Assembly: GCA_905331475.1 (NCBI GenBank)
Contig: CAJNYU010002170.1
Location: 1 to 64,000 of the forward strand
From: Rotaria socialis
Lineage: Eukaryota; Rotifera; Eurotatoria; Philodinida; Philodinidae
Reading direction: 5' to 3'
DNA: 64,000 bases
In this document: positions 36,298-47,237 of the stretch, piece after piece
Position numbering within the stretch: position 1 is the first letter of the stretch
Layout: the number at the start of each line of letters is the position of its first letter
Notes under the pieces: generated by a model
What the model was told of the DNA's origin: nothing
Databases searched by the model: none
What the model saw: only the letters and a program-made list of their open reading frames with translations
Program-made: the position numbers and the translations under genes

Positions 36298-37004
36298 ACA
36301 TTAAACAAATGCGCACATTTCGCTTCATTTTCATAGTTGTAATCAAGAAAACCGTCGTTCTTATACATTGTCCTTCTCTTCTCCCTTCTATTGTCATTTC
36401 AATTGTAATTTATTCGAGCCTTTCTTATCGTTTTCTATAAGTTATACTCAAAAATGCAAACATACCCCAATAATCAAGCAGAAACTCAAAATTTTGCGGT
36501 TATGCCGAAATGGTTGAGGGTCAGTTTATCATAGGGATAAACTACGTGCTATCACGATGCTCACATTTCGGCCTCAATGAAGAGAGCCGCGTCAGATGGC
36601 AAACAATAGCAAAGAATCTCTAAAGATATAACTCTAATGCATAAAAAAATCAAACACATCTTCAGGATGAGATGATGATGTGAGCGAGTTTTGAAAAATA
36701 TTTCAAGTGACATTGACTGGTGGGTATGGGCACACATGAAGAGAAAACATACACTCACACCCTTTGCTTCTCGCTACCACTGGGCAGCCGAGTTGCTTTT
36801 ATAATAGTCGGCAAAATATAATTTTCTCTCCGTTATTTGCATCTGGTACAAACAAAAACTGCGTCCAAGAAACATAACTATTCATTAAGATACATCTCTG
36901 TATTGCTGCTGTCGATAATGCTAGTTGAAACGAAAGAGGAATGATTTCTCCTCTCAATTTACTGATTGAATTGTGATATTTCAACGGATAGCATGAGATG
37001 AGAT
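36298..37004. other. Intergenic with one hairpin repeat
   Basis: Spacer after the four-TM gene. It contains a GGGTATGGGCACAC...ACTCACACCC hairpin at 36721-36762. No gene is seen. Confidence 0.45.
36721..36762. repeat. GGGTGTG-type hairpin repeat
   Basis: TGGGTATGGGCACAC pairs imperfectly with ACACTCACACCC across an AAGAGAAAACA loop. Confidence 0.5.
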
Positions 37005-37372
37005 CCCAGATCGTTCATTCCTACAATCGGATCCAATCGGATCTGAAAATGGGTTGCATAGGATCTTACATGAAAACCGACAAGAACCAACAGATTCCGT
37101 CGGATTCCGGGTTTCGGGCAGAGATTCGGATCCGTAGGATCGGAATCCGATACTATCCGATCTTATTCTACTCTGGGATCCGATGTGCCAAAAAAGTCTG
37201 CTATGCTCAACTTCTAAAAAGCTCTTTTGCACTAAATATAATTTTGATATTTTTTAAAATTCTTCCGTCGGATCCGTCAATAGTTCCGAAACCCAGAATC
37301 CAACTGAATTTCCTCAGTTAGTAGGATTTTTTAGGACCCGATAGAATCCGTCGTCGGATTAGTCGACCTGGG
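37005..37372. mobile_element. Palindromic CCC...GGG element, 368 bp, GGATCCGA motif (copy 1)
   Basis: The ends are CCCAGATCG and, in reverse, CCCAGGTCGACTAATCCG, with AT on both flanks. The interior is crowded with AATCGGATCC / GGATTCCG words in both directions around a central GTGCCAAAAAAGTCTGCTAT spacer. The copy at 43220-43511 shares this spacer and the arms in opposite orientation, so the two define one family. The longest frame inside has no meaning. Confidence 0.75.
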
Positions 37373-37412
37373 ATACGATCATTATCATACAAATTTGGGT
37401 GTGGGTGTGGAC

Positions 37413-38590
37413 CAGAGCATCAACCAGGCCGTGTTTTTGTAGGCCTGGCCGGTCCGTGACAGGCCTTTGCATTTCAAGCCTGCCTGTGCCTGTCAACTAA
37501 TTTGGTCGGCCTGGCCTGCCTGCCTGCCATTCTGTACGGCCTGCCTGGCCTGCCTGGCAAAGCCTGTCAATTATTTTTAATGCTAATATCATTACGAGGA
37601 TAGAATAGAAACATGTAATTAATGTTGAGAATGAAGAAAACCAGTTTAATTAATTTAATATGACTAGATGAAGCATTTACTTATCGAAGTTTTCATACAA
37701 AAAAGAATACATCAGAGACAGCATCGCATAACATTAAGAAAAAAGTAAAGGTTTTAACAATCGATAAGAAAGATCTTGATGATAATCGATAATACAATTT
37801 TTAGCAATAATCAATAAGAAAGATCTAAATAATAATAATAAAGAACGAATTTTTGACCACAATCAATGAACGAATTCCCTAGTCAACTCTCCCTAAATGA
37901 ATCGCCAGGGAGTCCCTAGGGATTTCGTTCTTTTGCGGGGACTCCCCGGGGAGTTATCTGGTCAAAATGGATGAAATTTCTAATTACTAATAAATTCTTC
38001 TTAATTTTTTTAAATTTAAAAAACTTAAAAATTTTTTTTTCATTTTAAAAAATTTTATTAATTTTCCCCAGAGAAATCCCCGGGGAGTCGTCGGGGGAGA
38101 GTGAATTAGGGTTCTATTAATCAATAAGAAACTTGATGATAATCGATAGTAAAGATTTTAAGAATCGATAAAAAAAGATCTATATAATAATCAATAAGAA
38201 AGGTTTTAACAATAATCAGTAATATTAAAAAAGACAGATAAATGAAAACACAAAGAGCGAATGGAGAAAGGAAACGAACTATGCAATTTGAACTGAACAT
38301 TATTCATCATTTGGATCAATCACAATGAACACAATACATTATTCTATACTTCATCTGATTATTAGCGCCAACTTCAATTAAAAAAAACGTTTATATCGAA
38401 AATAAAATTATATATATAAAGGATAGAGACAGGCCAGGCGGCCTGGTGTTTTTAAGCCGCCTGCCTGCCTGGACGAGGGTTCGGCCTGGCCTGCCTGTGA
38501 CAGGCCAGGCCTCAAGATCTTGGCCTGTGCCTGTCACAGGCAGGCAGGCCCAGGCAGGCAGGCAGGCCTAGTGGCCTGGTTGATGCTCTG
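37413..38590. mobile_element. hAT-type element, 1,178 bp, GGCCTGCCTG motif
   Basis: The ends CAGAGCATCAACCAGGCC and GGCCTGGTTGATGCTCTG are exact inverted complements. The flanks are identical 8-mers, GTGTGGAC (37405-37412 and 38591-38598), which fits hAT. The outer ~150 bp of each arm are GGCCTGCCTG/CAGGCAGG arrays, far more GC-rich than the window. The middle is AT-rich with AATCGATAAGAAAGATCT-like words and hosts a nested element at 37877-38111. No transposase frame is present. Confidence 0.88.
37877..38111. mobile_element. Nested palindromic CCC...GGG element, 235 bp, CCCCGGGGAGT motif
   Basis: It is inserted inside the GGCCTGCC hAT-type element. The ends are CCCTAGTCAACTCTCCC and, in reverse, CCCTAATTCACTCTCCCCC, flanked by TT on both sides. 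Arms carry GGGGACTCCCCGGGGAGT words around an AT-rich centre. It fits the 2-bp-duplication family with yet another interior motif. Confidence 0.75.
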
Positions 38591-38650
38591 GTGTGGACCT
38601 GTCTAAGAAGAAAACGCGTACACCCTCAATATTATAAGAGACATTGTTGT

Positions 38651-38692
38651 AGGTGTGGGTGTATCACTTAGAATAGCCACATTCATACCCCA
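38651..38692. repeat. GGGTGTG-type hairpin repeat
   Basis: AGGTGTGGGTGTATCACTTAG then CCACATTCATACCCC, 50 bp downstream of the split copy. Confidence 0.55.
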
Positions 38693-38699
38693 TACTGAT

Positions 38700-39768
38700 T
38701 TCGATAATCAGCTTCGTTCCAATAAAATCTAGTGTTTGGTATAATGAAAAATGTATAAATATTACTTATTTTTTAATTTTCTTCGTGAGATTGGTCCTTT
38801 CCTAAAACTAATGAGCTTCTAATAACAATGAAGCATTCGAAAACTTTATTCTAACATTATTATGACAAAGCATTACTGACAAATATAAAACATAATACAA
38901 CAAAATAAATTAATTGTCAGTATATGTTCTTTAGTCAATGTCTGCAAAAAAAACTTTTGTTGTTTTGATAAATCGTATGAAATTACACCGATGATACAGA
39001 TTTTGCTGTTTAATATTGAATGATAATGAAACTATAGGTAAATAATCTGCAATTGACTGTAGAGCGAAAATATTGACTATTTTTTCATGTAGTGAAATAT
39101 AAATCATAGCATAGGAGTAATTACTGATTTCCTATCCGGCATACATTCATAACAAAACAAGAAATTAAGGGGAAAATACCTGCGAACGAGAGAGTTCAAC
39201 TACTGGTTTCTTTCTTTTGAAATAGCAACCGTCGATATAATACAATCAGATGGGTGATATATTGGCTTACCTTTATTGACCCGATCTGACTAATTGAGAC
39301 CTCTGTTTTATGCCGATTAGTTGAAAAGTTATATATCATTGCGTAATTGTTATGCCTGATCTTGGAAATGGATCGAATTATCTCAATCTTGTCAATGAAA
39401 TGTCTCGTCTTTGAGTTTTTATCTGCCAATACCGAGACGATAGATGGAATACCAACTAGTCATTGACCGACAAGTAGATGTATATCAACCAATAGTTGGA
39501 GGATTATTTTTCACCCGGATGTTCTGAACTATGAACTTCTTCAATTAAGAATTCACTTTAATGCAATCCATATTTGCAGTGTGATGACACATAATATGGG
39601 TGATTTCATATTATAGGAACTAATTTAAATCATAAGATGTAATTCTTTAGACGATTTATTTAAACTTAACCTGAAATGCTTTCGTCGAAAATAGACCTGA
39701 ACCCATTTGAAAAATCTCATCCACACTCTTACTCTAACTCTAATACTGCAATAAAATATAATATAGCA
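38700..39768. other. Intergenic, no gene seen
   Basis: AT-rich spacer 3' of the helicase gene. The short minus-strand frame at 39196-39429 shows no family features. Confidence 0.45.
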
Positions 39769-42391
39769 TCACTCAGGTAAAGTCGGTCTCTGATCAGCAT
39801 TATATATAGTGTCAATAACTTGTCGATTCGTAGCATCATCGACCAATGCATTCCAGTTAGAGTTATTCTCGGCTAACCAGGTTAAATTACCAAATATATA
39901 TAAAGCACGACGCGCTCTCGTCAACATAACATTTAGACGATGCTGGTCTTTCAAAAATCCAATTGTACCTATATCACCATTTCGTATGCTTCTAACACAT
40001 GATATGAGAACAATATCTTTTTCTTTACCCTGTGCACTATCCACAGTTATGACTTCTATATGACGCGGAAATTCCAGTTGTCTGTCACGAAAATTTTTCA
40101 TCTGGTTTTTGTATGGCGTGATAACGATCATACGCTTTTCCATTTCGATACATTTACTATCATTTCTAACATATGATTGACCTCCAATCAGACGCTCAAT
40201 AATTTTGATGCAGAATGATTTAATAAAAATTCGTTCTTCTTTGTTGTATGATGATCCACCATTGGGTGGACACTCATGTTCTGTATATGTTAAATTGTAC
40301 AAGTAATACGGTTCGAGAGGGTAGTCAAGCCAATAATTTCTTGTGCTTTTATCTGTTATAAGTCGATCATCATAGAAATGAGCGCTTGGAAATTTGCATA
40401 TATCTTCATGCATACGATATTGTCTAGTGAGTAAAGTGATACTTGTTTGATGAATTTTAGAAGCAAGTCGAGTATATAATGACTGCGAAAGATTATGTCT
40501 TTGACCAGCGATACTAATAACGCACGGAGGAAGTTGTTTAGGATCACCAACAAGTATGATCTTATAACAATTGAAATAGAATGATAAAAGACAATCAGCT
40601 TCAAGACTTTGGCAAGCTTCACAGAAATAATCGGAACAATGTTCGATAGAAAAAAGAAACCGGAAAACAAAATCTTACCTTCGTCAACAATGATAAATTT
40701 AACCATTTTTTTCTTTTTAACTAATAGAAGTGTGTTATTCGCTGTGTAATTCAAAGTCGAAACGATAACTTTGGCTTTTTTAAGAATGTTTTCCTTGAAC
40801 TTGTCTGTTGTTTCATGTGTTACTGGTTGCCCGTTCAGTATCTGTTCGACAAGCTTTTCCATAGTAAGAGATTCGAGAAAATGATCACAGACTTGATGGT
40901 CAAGAGGTTCTGCACGACCAACTCGCACCAATTTTCCTGCATAAACTCTACACGTACATCAAAGACTAGAAATAAAAATTAATAATCACCCTTTTCATAT
41001 TTAGAATCAAGCTCAACCAAAATTCTCTTAAGCAGTTCATCACATGCATTGTTCGATGGTGCGCAGAGTAAGATTTTTCTTTTGTCACTAAGCTGTGGCA
41101 ACAGCTGCACAACAATACCTGCGATTGTTTTACTTTTTCCGGTACCTATACCAAGAAAGATTGGTCAGACTTGATAAAAAGTTCTTGAGAGACAGATAAC
41201 TAGACCTGGTGGACCATGTACAAGATGTAGACGTGCAGCTGCTGTGTACTTAAACATTTGTTCTGCATAGTTAATCAATCGCATTTGAACATCGTTAAAA
41301 TTATCAAGTTGCGGTTCTTGAAAATTGTCAAGCTTTTCATATTGAAAATAGGGATCGCTATCTGTTGGATTGAGTACAGCTCGGTGTTTTTCTTCTGGGA
41401 GCGATGCTAGATTATAAATGGCATTTATATGTCGTCGAGATGACGTAATATTGCTCAATTTAATTAACGAAAGTTGTTGTGGTCTCGTCTTATCGCAATG
41501 TTCTTTCACGGCATGTGAACATGCTTTAGAAACATACAGGACAACTTTAGATTCAACTTGAATAACGTTTTTTGTATTTTCATAATCTTTCAGATCTACA
41601 GATGAGGTATCGGTAATGTGTGATGGCCAAAGGTCAACAACATGAACAATGATACCAAAAAACTTGAGATGGTCATGCTTAGGATCAATATTGATTAGAA
41701 CAATATCACATAAACCGAGCTTTGGAAATGAGCGTGTGAATGATAGATCAATTTGAAAAGAATATGAGCCAAAAATTAAAGTAGTTGGGATAGGTGACTC
41801 AAACTGGGTAGCTCGTCGCGTAGTCTGAGGTTCATATTTAGCAATTTGAATTTCAAAACTATAATCAATCTTGGATAACTGATTTTCCTGTGTATCACGT
41901 TTGATTCCTTCCCACAATTCATGATATAAAAGAGGCAAGAAACACTGTTCATACTGAGCTTGTGCAATCTTGACATTAAAACGATTGTTACGCTGTGACT
42001 GAGCTAGAAAGAAAACTCTTATACAAAATTAATATCTCTTTTGCACTCGACTTACTGAACACCTCTGGCACAGAGAGTAAACTTTCAGGTGTCAAACTTG
42101 CATGCAGAGCAGAAGTTGAAACTTGAGAAGTTGACAATAAATAGCCAGGTTTCCATCGAGTGACAATACGATCGAATAAAATTCGAGTGCCGATATGGAC
42201 CTGAGATGACCATACAGATGACTGTGATGGCTCTTGAACTTGCGTCTCTGTGTTGCGATGTTCAAACAGATACAAAGCTGTCAACGTACGCCTTTTAAAT
42301 CGGTTCAAAATACGAGCCTTAAGCCATAAATGGCCATTGTCAGGATTTTGAAGTTTCAGTTGAAACCATGTTTTAGTCGTGTAAGTATTTT
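39769..42391 (-). CDS. Superfamily 1 helicase (Sen1/SETX/UPF1-like), 5' end unresolved
   Basis: Exons supported by phase: 42391(?)-42056, 42003-41206, 41145-40990, 40936-40679 and 40616-39769. All key SF1B motifs are present. Walker A GPPGTGKSKT is assembled across an intron, motif Ia is LLCAPSNNACDELL, and motif II is VDEAC, also split by an intron. Motif III is ILVGDPKQLPP, motif IV LTRQYRMH, motif V VDSAQGKEKDIVLISCVR and motif VI LNVMLTRARRAL. The order and spacing match Sen1/senataxin-type RNA/DNA helicases. The N-terminal region (YHELWEGIKRD, YEKLDNFQEPQLDNFNDVQ) is divergent. No Met-initiated first exon was found. The 42391 acceptor does not join in phase to the open segment at 42597-42753. 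A 4.2-kb transposon begins ~110 bp beyond that. Confidence 0.85.
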
Positions 42392-42596
42392 CTGGTGAGA
42401 CTTACGTTGCTGTCATTTACGATCTAAAAAATAAAATAGTGCGATACACAAAGTTAAAAAAAGACCACTTTTAACCACAAAATTTATTAGCCCTAAATCA
42501 TAAATGCTGGTTATGAAGCATAATGCTGTTTAGCAATAGAGTAACATCTAACAGAACGAGTCAACTTCAGATGTTATGATACTGCATTATTTTACC

Positions 42597-42753
42597 TTTG
42601 TTTTATTTTCCTAGCATCTTGATGGCAATTATATATTTCAGAGCTTTCAAAGTAAACATGCATCGAATCACGATGCGGGCGTAAGCACTTTTCGTCGTAT
42701 AGAACGCAAAATTTTCTTGAGAGTGTGTAGTTGTTGTCGTTTACATGACTGAA
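42597..42753 (-). CDS. Possible upstream exon of the helicase gene
   Basis: An open segment lies between CTTCCTTTCAG and the donor AAG|GTAAAA. It encodes HVNDNNYTLSRKF, VLYDEKCLRPHRDSM and FESSEIYNCHQDAR. The composition looks like protein and the splice sites are good. Its outgoing phase (2) does not fit the next accepted exon, so either an exon is missing or the 5' part of the gene has decayed. Its incoming phase fits a donor in the exon at 47238-47510. Confidence 0.45.
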
Positions 42754-43219
42754 AGGAAGAGTGGATTCACTCACACCTACAAGGTACTATGACAAATGCT
42801 TTGGATAGATGAAATTTCATTTTTCCATTATGATAAAAATGCTGTCGAAATAAATAGAAATTGATTTTTGTCTGGTGTGCTACACTGAAAACAAAAATGG
42901 TACCAAACGAAACCTTCAAGGTTTCGCGGAGCTGTACGATACTATTTAGATATTCGTGGAATTATACGAAATCTGTACAAGGTTCAGAAAAATGCAAGGT
43001 TTTGTAATATACTTTTAAGAGTTTTGAAATTTAAAAAGGTTTCGTTGTGAACTATTTCGAATTTGCGATTTACAATAGGTTTCGTCATAAACCCTTTTGA
43101 GTTTTGGATTTCAACAGGTTTGTTAAAATACCTCGCGAAGAGAACGTATTCATGCCATATCGTAAAAAAACAAAGCGATCTCTCTCGACATCGCATATAA
43201 CAGCACAACTGCATGACTA

Positions 43220-43511
43220 TCCAGGTCGACTAATCCGATGGCGAATTCTATCGAATCCGATAACATCCTACTAACCGAGGAAATTCAATTGGACTCTGGG
43301 TTTCGGAATTATTGACGTATCCGACGGGAGAATTAAAAAAAATTATCAAAATTCTATTTAGTGCAAAAAAGCATTTTAGAGGTTGGCTATAGCAGACTTT
43401 TTGGCGTATCGGATCCCAGAGTAGGATACGATCGGATATGTATCGCATTCGATCCGAGGTAACCCGTTTTCAGATCCGATTGGATCCAGTTGTAGAAATG
43501 AACAACCTGGG
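43220..43511. mobile_element. Palindromic CCC...GGG element, 292 bp, GGATCCGA motif (copy 2)
   Basis: A diverged, inverted relative of the 37005-37372 element: it shares GTCGACTAATCCGA, the TAGTGCAAAAAAG-type centre and GGATCCCAGAGTAGG. The left base of the expected CCC is T (TCCAGG), the right end is CCTGGG, and the flanks are TA on both sides. It is nested within the large TA-flanked element. Comparison of the two copies gives the family boundaries. Confidence 0.7.
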
Positions 43512-43944
43512 TAATCATACAATCAACTGGCGCTTTCACAATTTCATCCAATCTGTTTTCATTAAATCTCATCGACAGATTGCTGAACTCATCCTGGAAA
43601 ACCTTCTATTGCATTCGTTGCTAACTGTTTTCTCTCATCAGATTCCAGCGGTTATGATACAGAATATGCAACATATTTATTGGTTGTCTTTTATCGGAGT
43701 ATGATTACAACATTGCTATATTTTTTTTAAAAATTATTCTTTTGTTTTACATTGAACTAATTAATTTAGATTAGATCTTCGATCCAGTAGTTACTATATT
43801 TCAATTATTTTCCCCAAAACAATTGCTGAATCTATAACAACTATTTGATGTGCTTATCTTATTGCTTTTTTTCTTTAGATCTCATTCATTTCTTTATTTA
43901 GCGTTGTTTCAAGTTTTGAAATTTGGCTATATAATATGCACGTA

Positions 43945-45937
43945 CACTGATAAAAAAGCGCCGAATAATAAACATTTAAGGCGTTTATGAAAATGCAACG
44001 TATGATATACCCTTTTCTATCGTTTATGTGATAAACCCTTCTATCTACCCATCAAAAGCGAATTTAAAAGGTTTATCAAGTGAATATACCGCGTGCGGAA
44101 AGGTTTTTCATAGCGTTTATACGACTGAACAGCTTAAAAAAGGGCTTATGATACGTTTCATTTTCATAAGCCCTATCGAAGGTGTTAGAGAGTACTCTAA
44201 CAAGTTATTTATTTATTTATTCTTATACATTCTTGTTTCGTCTTTATACGTTATGTATTTCTTATATGTGCAATCCAACTCGAGATGCACATACGTCAAC
44301 CGTTCTTTTTCATTCTTTCTTTTCTCTCTCTGCATATCTCTCTGTTGTGTCTTCTTTCCTCCCGTGCGTGACGATGTAAATAATGGCATCTTTTATTCGA
44401 CTGTAATTTAGGTGCATTTATAGAATGATGCACCATCATCTTTATATACAAAATAGTCTAGTTGAAGAAACAAATGTCTTTTCTTCTTTTGTTTCTTCTC
44501 TCTCTCTCTTGTGTGGGGTTGTATAGCATAAATAGGAAAAAAATAATAATAAAGAAAAGATTCAGATTCAGATTAGGAATCGTAAATAGAAAATTTGTTG
44601 TTGATTGGTTAAATAGAAATATAAATTTCTATTTTGTGAATTGATTTAAGTTACAGTGGGGCCTCTGTACCAGTTTCTATCTCAATGTTTTCAATATCTT
44701 CATATTAAACACAAAAATGTATGTTTATCTTTCGTCCGTTTTGCTGTCATTTTTATCTACACTGCTATATTGTAAAAATCAAACACATCGCTGATGGAAA
44801 AATATCGATGATCGAATAAGACTACGTACCAGCCGATGTCAAAATGCTTCTTTTTTAATGTGAGCCTACAAGAGGTATTACTTTGTATATATAGTCGTTA
44901 CATCTTTTTTTCATTTTTTCTAACATAAAATGTTTACTTGAGTCAATGAAGTGTGACTCTAATTTCGCTACTTCCTATTTTCGCATATCAAAACATTGTT
45001 TCATGTATAGCGCAACTTCACCAAATAAGTAATTCATATTTTCCTTTCGGCTGTGACTAGTGCAAAACAAAAACGATGGGCGTCTTACTATTTATTGCCA
45101 TCAAGTTAGCGCGTGTTTGACTGTATAAAGTAACATTAACCAGATACAGACCATCACACCGACACCCTAAGAAACTATTTTTGACGCAAAGGTAAAATAA
45201 TCAACCCCTATGCGTAGAGTAATAAACCTTTCTGATCAAACAGTAGAAAAATTGATCTCTCTACGTAGAATGATAAACCCTTCCGATGAAAGGGCGGAAA
45301 TATCAACTCATGTACGATGTACAATGAGCTTCTTTCAACAAAAGAGAAGTAGAATTAACCATAAACCGACAATGAAATAATCCCTTGAGATGCTAAGGTA
45401 GATAAGCCGATATTTGTCAGTAGAATAAAAAAAACCTGTCAATGAAGCGGCATAGAATCGAGCGTTCACATACAGTACTAAACCCTTTTTATTAATATGT
45501 AGATGAATCAACTGTTGAACGTGGAATACTAAACCCTTAGCAGAAAATGGTAGCAGAATCTACACTTTGGCATAGAATAATGAACTTTTTCTGAGAAGGA
45601 TAGCTTACTCTACGCAGAAAGGCAGAGTGATGTACCCTTTTAACGAAAAAGTAAAATAGTAAACCCGATAACGAAGAATAGAATACCCCTACCTTGAAAG
45701 CGAACAACAATCTACGATCATCCGTTGAAGGATATACTCTGATCTTAAAATCGTAGAATAATGAATCCTTGTGTACCCATCATATACCCCTTGAGTTTTC
45801 ATAAACCCATAGCGTCATAAACCCTTCAACTAATAGATGCTAAAAGGGTTCATCACATCGGAATAAACCATTCAAGGGTTTAATGGCAACTTTTTTAAGT
45901 GCATGGATAGATCATTACTCGGACTTTTTTATCGGTG
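43945..45937. mobile_element. Nested 2-kb TIR element with AATAAACCCTT motif
   Basis: The left end CACTGATAAAAAAGCGCCGAAT and the reversed right end CACCGATAAAAAAGTCCGAGT are inverted repeats. The left flank is TA and the right flank TG, so a TA duplication is plausible but imperfect. The interior repeats AATAAACCCTTT / AAAGGGTTTAT words, notably at 45180-45880 and just inside the left end. The short frames inside are not coding. It is nested in the 4.2-kb element and its CACTG ends suggest the same broad class. Confidence 0.65.
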
Positions 45938-45953
45938 TGCATCATCTCACACT

Positions 45954-46460
45954 CAAACTATACTTTTCATATTAACGGTTAGTTACTATAAGCATTAGCC
46001 AATTCATTTATTCTCTATTTAGATTCTTGGAACCATTCTATCATTGGTAACGTGCCATTAGAATTACCTAATTCGTTTCTTTTCTATTTAGTTTTCAGGA
46101 AGAATTCTATTATTGGTAAGCTATCATCATAATTAATACATGCGTTTATTTTCTATTTAGATTTTAGGAAGCATTTTATTTTTGCTAAGTTACCATCATA
46201 ATTAATTTACGTGTTTATTTTTTATTTAGATTCCTCGAACAATTCTATCATTGGTAAGGTATCGTTAGAATTAGCTAAATCGTTTATTTTCTATTTAGTT
46301 TTCAGGAAGAATTCTATTATTGGTAAGTTACCATTAGAATTAATCAATTAATTCATTCTCTATTTAGATTGATGAAGAATTCTATGATTCGGAAGGTACT
46401 AGTATAATTAATATATTCGAATATTTACTATTTAGGTTCTTGACAGCAGTGGTATTATTT
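45954..46460. repeat. 69-bp tandem array with exon-like units
   Basis: Six spaced units have their homologous points at 46023, 46092, 46161, 46230, 46299 and 46368, exactly 69 bp apart. A seventh follows at 68 bp and a decayed unit precedes. Each unit has CTATTTAG, then a 24-nt block ending ATTG or similar, then GTAAG or a close variant. The blocks read in one frame as short hydrophobic octapeptides (ILGTILSL, FSGRILLL, IPRTILSL). The array lies within the 4.2-kb transposon. It is a minisatellite whatever else it may be. Confidence 0.85.
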
Positions 46461-46525
46461 TCATTAACTCACCAAAATAATCAATCATTTTTTTCATAAA
46501 GCTCAGGTAAAAAAATACTATCCTT

Positions 46526-46550
46526 TGTGGGTGTGGGTGCTATTCCAAAA
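46526..46550. repeat. Half GGGTGTG arm
   Basis: TTGTGGGTGTGGGTGCTATTCC is a single telomere-like arm without an obvious partner, inside the 4.2-kb element. Confidence 0.4.
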
Positions 46551-47237
46551 GGAATTATCTGTATTGGCTTGTTCTCGGTTTGATATGGTGGATACTGTAG
46601 CCGTTCCCATGAGAAGGAACTAAAAAGTTCTTGTCTTTTCGGTTTCGGTGAGAGAGTCTAATTACTAAGATAGTGGACGTTGTGTTGTATAGCTCAATAG
46701 TTGACAATCGGAAGTGTAGTGATAGAGCCGCGAGAAGATAAGTTAAACAGGTTGAGATCGTCAGTGCTTTTGTTGTTGAGATAGCTGCGAAAGCAGATAC
46801 TTATGCATGAGTCTTGCATTGAACAGTGGTGCAAACTGCTTTAATAGTAGAGTATACTATTCAGCGAAACCTTTCTCCGATACTGCGTAACGTATTTTAT
46901 GGAACCTGAAGAGCGAAACCATTTTTTTATAGGAGATAAAATTATTCTCTTTTACGAAACCTACTTTCTACGAAACCTAGAAGGGTTTCGATTTCGTTTC
47001 AAAAATTGGAACCTTTTAAGGTTTCGTGTGAGACCTTTTTTGTTTTCAGTGTAGATGGATAGATGTATTTGACTTCTCTTGATTAGTAGAATAAATTCAT
47101 TGGATGACGATTTTTTCGTGTATCATATCGTTTAATGAATGTTGTTAAATGAGTTAGATGAGTTAAATGTGTACCATGAATTAATATCATCGAATAGAAT
47201 CACTGAACAGTATACGAATACGAATGAGTGCTCCAGT

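Larger units (their letters stand above)
37396..38632. repeat. GGGTGTG-type hairpin split by a hAT-type insertion
   Basis: The left part GGGTGTGGGTGTGGAC ends at 37412. The right part resumes at 38591 with GTGTGGACCTGTCTAAGAAG and ACACCC. Removing the inserted element and one duplication copy restores a typical hairpin, with the same CCTGTCTAAGA loop as the 34.8-kb copy. The hairpin is therefore older than the insertion. Confidence 0.75.
42883..47051. mobile_element. 4.2-kb TA-flanked element with GAAACCTT arms (Tc1/mariner-like ends)
   Basis: The ends are CACTGAAAACAAAAATGGT and, in reverse, CACTGAAAACAAAAAAGGT, flanked by TA on each side, as in Tc1/mariner-type insertions. Subterminal arms carry repeated GAAACCTT/AAGGTTTCG words. 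No transposase frame was found. The interior hosts a nested palindromic element (43220-43511), a second TIR element (43945-45937) and a 69-bp tandem array (about 45954-46460). It sits between the helicase exons and the coding segment at 47.2-47.7 kb. The superfamily is inferred from ends alone. Confidence 0.75.

Noticed and set aside
43438..43704. 88-codon frame crossing the end of a palindromic element
   Set aside because: Runs through a transposon boundary, so it cannot be an ancestral gene.
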